From Bacteroidales bacterium (GTDB lineage Bacteria; Bacteroidota; Bacteroidia; Bacteroidales; UBA12077), in NCBI GenBank assembly GCA_030611105.1, contig JAUWQL010000013.1:1-42027 (forward strand): DNA of 42,027 nucleotides. The letters are read 5' to 3'. Below the pieces are notes generated by a model, which ran no database searches, was not told the DNA's origin, and was given only the letters and a program-made list of their open reading frames with translations. Below, piece by piece: positions 41,371 through 42,027 of this stretch; positions within the stretch are counted from its first letter, which is position 1, and each line of letters begins with the position of its first letter. The position numbers and the translations under genes were made by a program.

Positions 41371-41891
41371 TTATTTCTTTTTTATTTCTCCAGCCTTCAT
41401 TAATGAATATTTTGCTGCTATCGGGCCAATTAATTCATGAATAATTGTTGCTCCCATAATTACGGTTAGTAATATTTCGGAAATTTCCTTAAATTCTTCA
41501 TTTTGGTATATGCTAAGTACCATTCCAATAACTATTCCGGCTTGTGGTAATAATCCCCCGGCTGTATATTTTCGGATAGAAGGATGAGCTTTTGAAACAC
41601 GTGCACCTATATTTGACCCCAGATATTTCCCAATTATTCGTAATATAACAAAAATGATTATTAAATATGCAGCATGTGGGATTGTTGTAATATCCAGGTG
41701 CAAACCACTTAACAAGAAAAATAAAAGAAATATAAATTCCTCAGTGTACCGTTCTATTACTTTGAATATTTTATCATGAAATTTACTTTTATTTGTAATC
41801 ACTGTTCCCATGGTCATACAGGCAAGCAATTCGCTAGTTTGTAACAATTTAGCTAATCCAACACATAAAATGATTAATGATAAAATAACAC
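41371..41891 (-). pseudogene. Cation/proton antiporter (CPA2 family), 5' end cut by an insertion
   Basis: The 3' end encodes about 170 residues of a Kef/NhaP-type antiporter membrane domain, with SELLACMTMGTVITN, LLFFLLSGLHLDITTIP, GGLLPQAGIVIGMVLSIYQ and a final helix ending PIAAKYSLMKAGEIKKK. The conserved frame continues upstream past the track's ATG as VILSLIILCVGLAKLLQTSELLACM, then meets a stop at 41902-41904. The break coincides with an element end (GTGTCCGGTTAA). The N-terminal helices of the family (about 200 residues) are missing on this side of the insertion. They may lie beyond the window or be lost. Confidence 0.75.
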
Positions 41892-42027
41892 TAGTGTCCG
41901 GTTAAAGGTACAAAAAAATGGAAGAAGCCTTATAAAATAAACAAAAGCGTTCTTTGAAATATTTTTCGATTTGAAATCAAATTTTACAAAATTGATATCA
42001 GTTTTGCCATATGAATACAGGCAGAAC
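41891..42027 (+). mobile_element. End of an IS4-type insertion sequence (runs off window)
   Basis: CACTAGTGTCCGGTTAA marks a sharp break in the antiporter frame and resembles IS terminal sequences. About 120 bases of AT-rich DNA follow with no antiporter homology. An ORF at 42011 then begins MNTGR, the usual start of DUF4372-type IS4 transposases. The exact boundary may be a few bases either side of 41891. The far end lies outside the window. Confidence 0.6.
42011..42027 (+). CDS. N-terminus of a probable IS4-family (DUF4372) transposase, partial
   Basis: Only ATGAATACAGGCAGAAC (M N T G R and part of a codon) is present. The start resembles DUF4372-containing transposases, but five residues are not enough on their own. 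The call relies on the element end about 120 bases upstream and the broken antiporter gene. Confidence 0.4.

Noticed and set aside
1-42027. tRNA, rRNA or CRISPR elements
   Set aside because: I looked for cloverleaf-like and direct-repeat-spacer patterns and found none that I could support. A tool search would be needed for certainty.

Overview
The window looks like the chromosome of an anaerobic Bacteroidota bacterium, probably a Bacteroidales/Marinilabiliales-type marine or sediment lineage (inference). The support is low GC, TonB-dependent receptor architecture, lipoprotein signal peptides, few Shine-Dalgarno sites, and promoters of the Bacteroidota type (TTTG, about 20 bases, TAnnTTTG). 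It encodes two linked redox modules plus housekeeping genes. I saw no rRNA, tRNA or CRISPR array.

Region 1 (1-18.9 kb) is a hydrogenase locus. It starts with the edge of a ferredoxin-like gene and a small [2Fe-2S] ferredoxin on the minus strand. Then follow hydC-hydB-hydA (trimeric, NAD-linked, group A3-like [FeFe] hydrogenase), a hydrogenase-like sensor fused to a histidine kinase (HydS-like), a response regulator, a receiver-kinase hybrid, the redox repressor rex and a ribF homologue. Next comes a minus-strand ABC importer (ATPase, permease, response regulator, substrate-binding lipoprotein). After that is a TM1266-type regulator overlapping a TonB-dependent receptor, then hydG, then two tandem small TM1266-like proteins. 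Rex-type operators (TTGTTAA-N4-TTAACAA-like) lie in the hydC promoter and in the TM1266/receptor/hydG promoter, so the locus probably forms a Rex regulon responding to NADH/NAD+. hydE and hydF are not in the window.

Region 2 (19-23.2 kb) holds an FtsX/MacB-type permease, a DUF1987/SiaC-like protein and a tyrosine-rich lipoprotein.

Region 3 (23.2-31.1 kb, minus strand) is the main surprise: aprB, aprA, qmoA, qmoB and qmoC. These are APS reductase and its membrane Qmo partner, the core of dissimilatory sulfate reduction or of its reverse. Two unrelated small genes interrupt the cluster: a four-helix-bundle (23S rRNA IVP-type) gene between aprB and aprA, and a GxxExxY gene bounded by inverted repeats between qmoA and qmoB. 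No sat, dsrAB or dsrC is visible, so the direction of the pathway cannot be settled here.

Region 4 (31.3-42 kb) has a PAS sensor kinase, tilS, pabB, a secreted esterase-like protein, AhpC, an Omp85/BamA-like protein, an M49-like metallopeptidase lipoprotein, and a cation/proton antiporter cut by what looks like an IS4-type element whose transposase begins at the window edge.

The hydrogenase could supply or consume NADH and reduced ferredoxin, while Qmo links the quinone pool to APS reductase. A physiological coupling between the two is an inference from proximity only. Several dispersed palindromic repeat families occur across the window.
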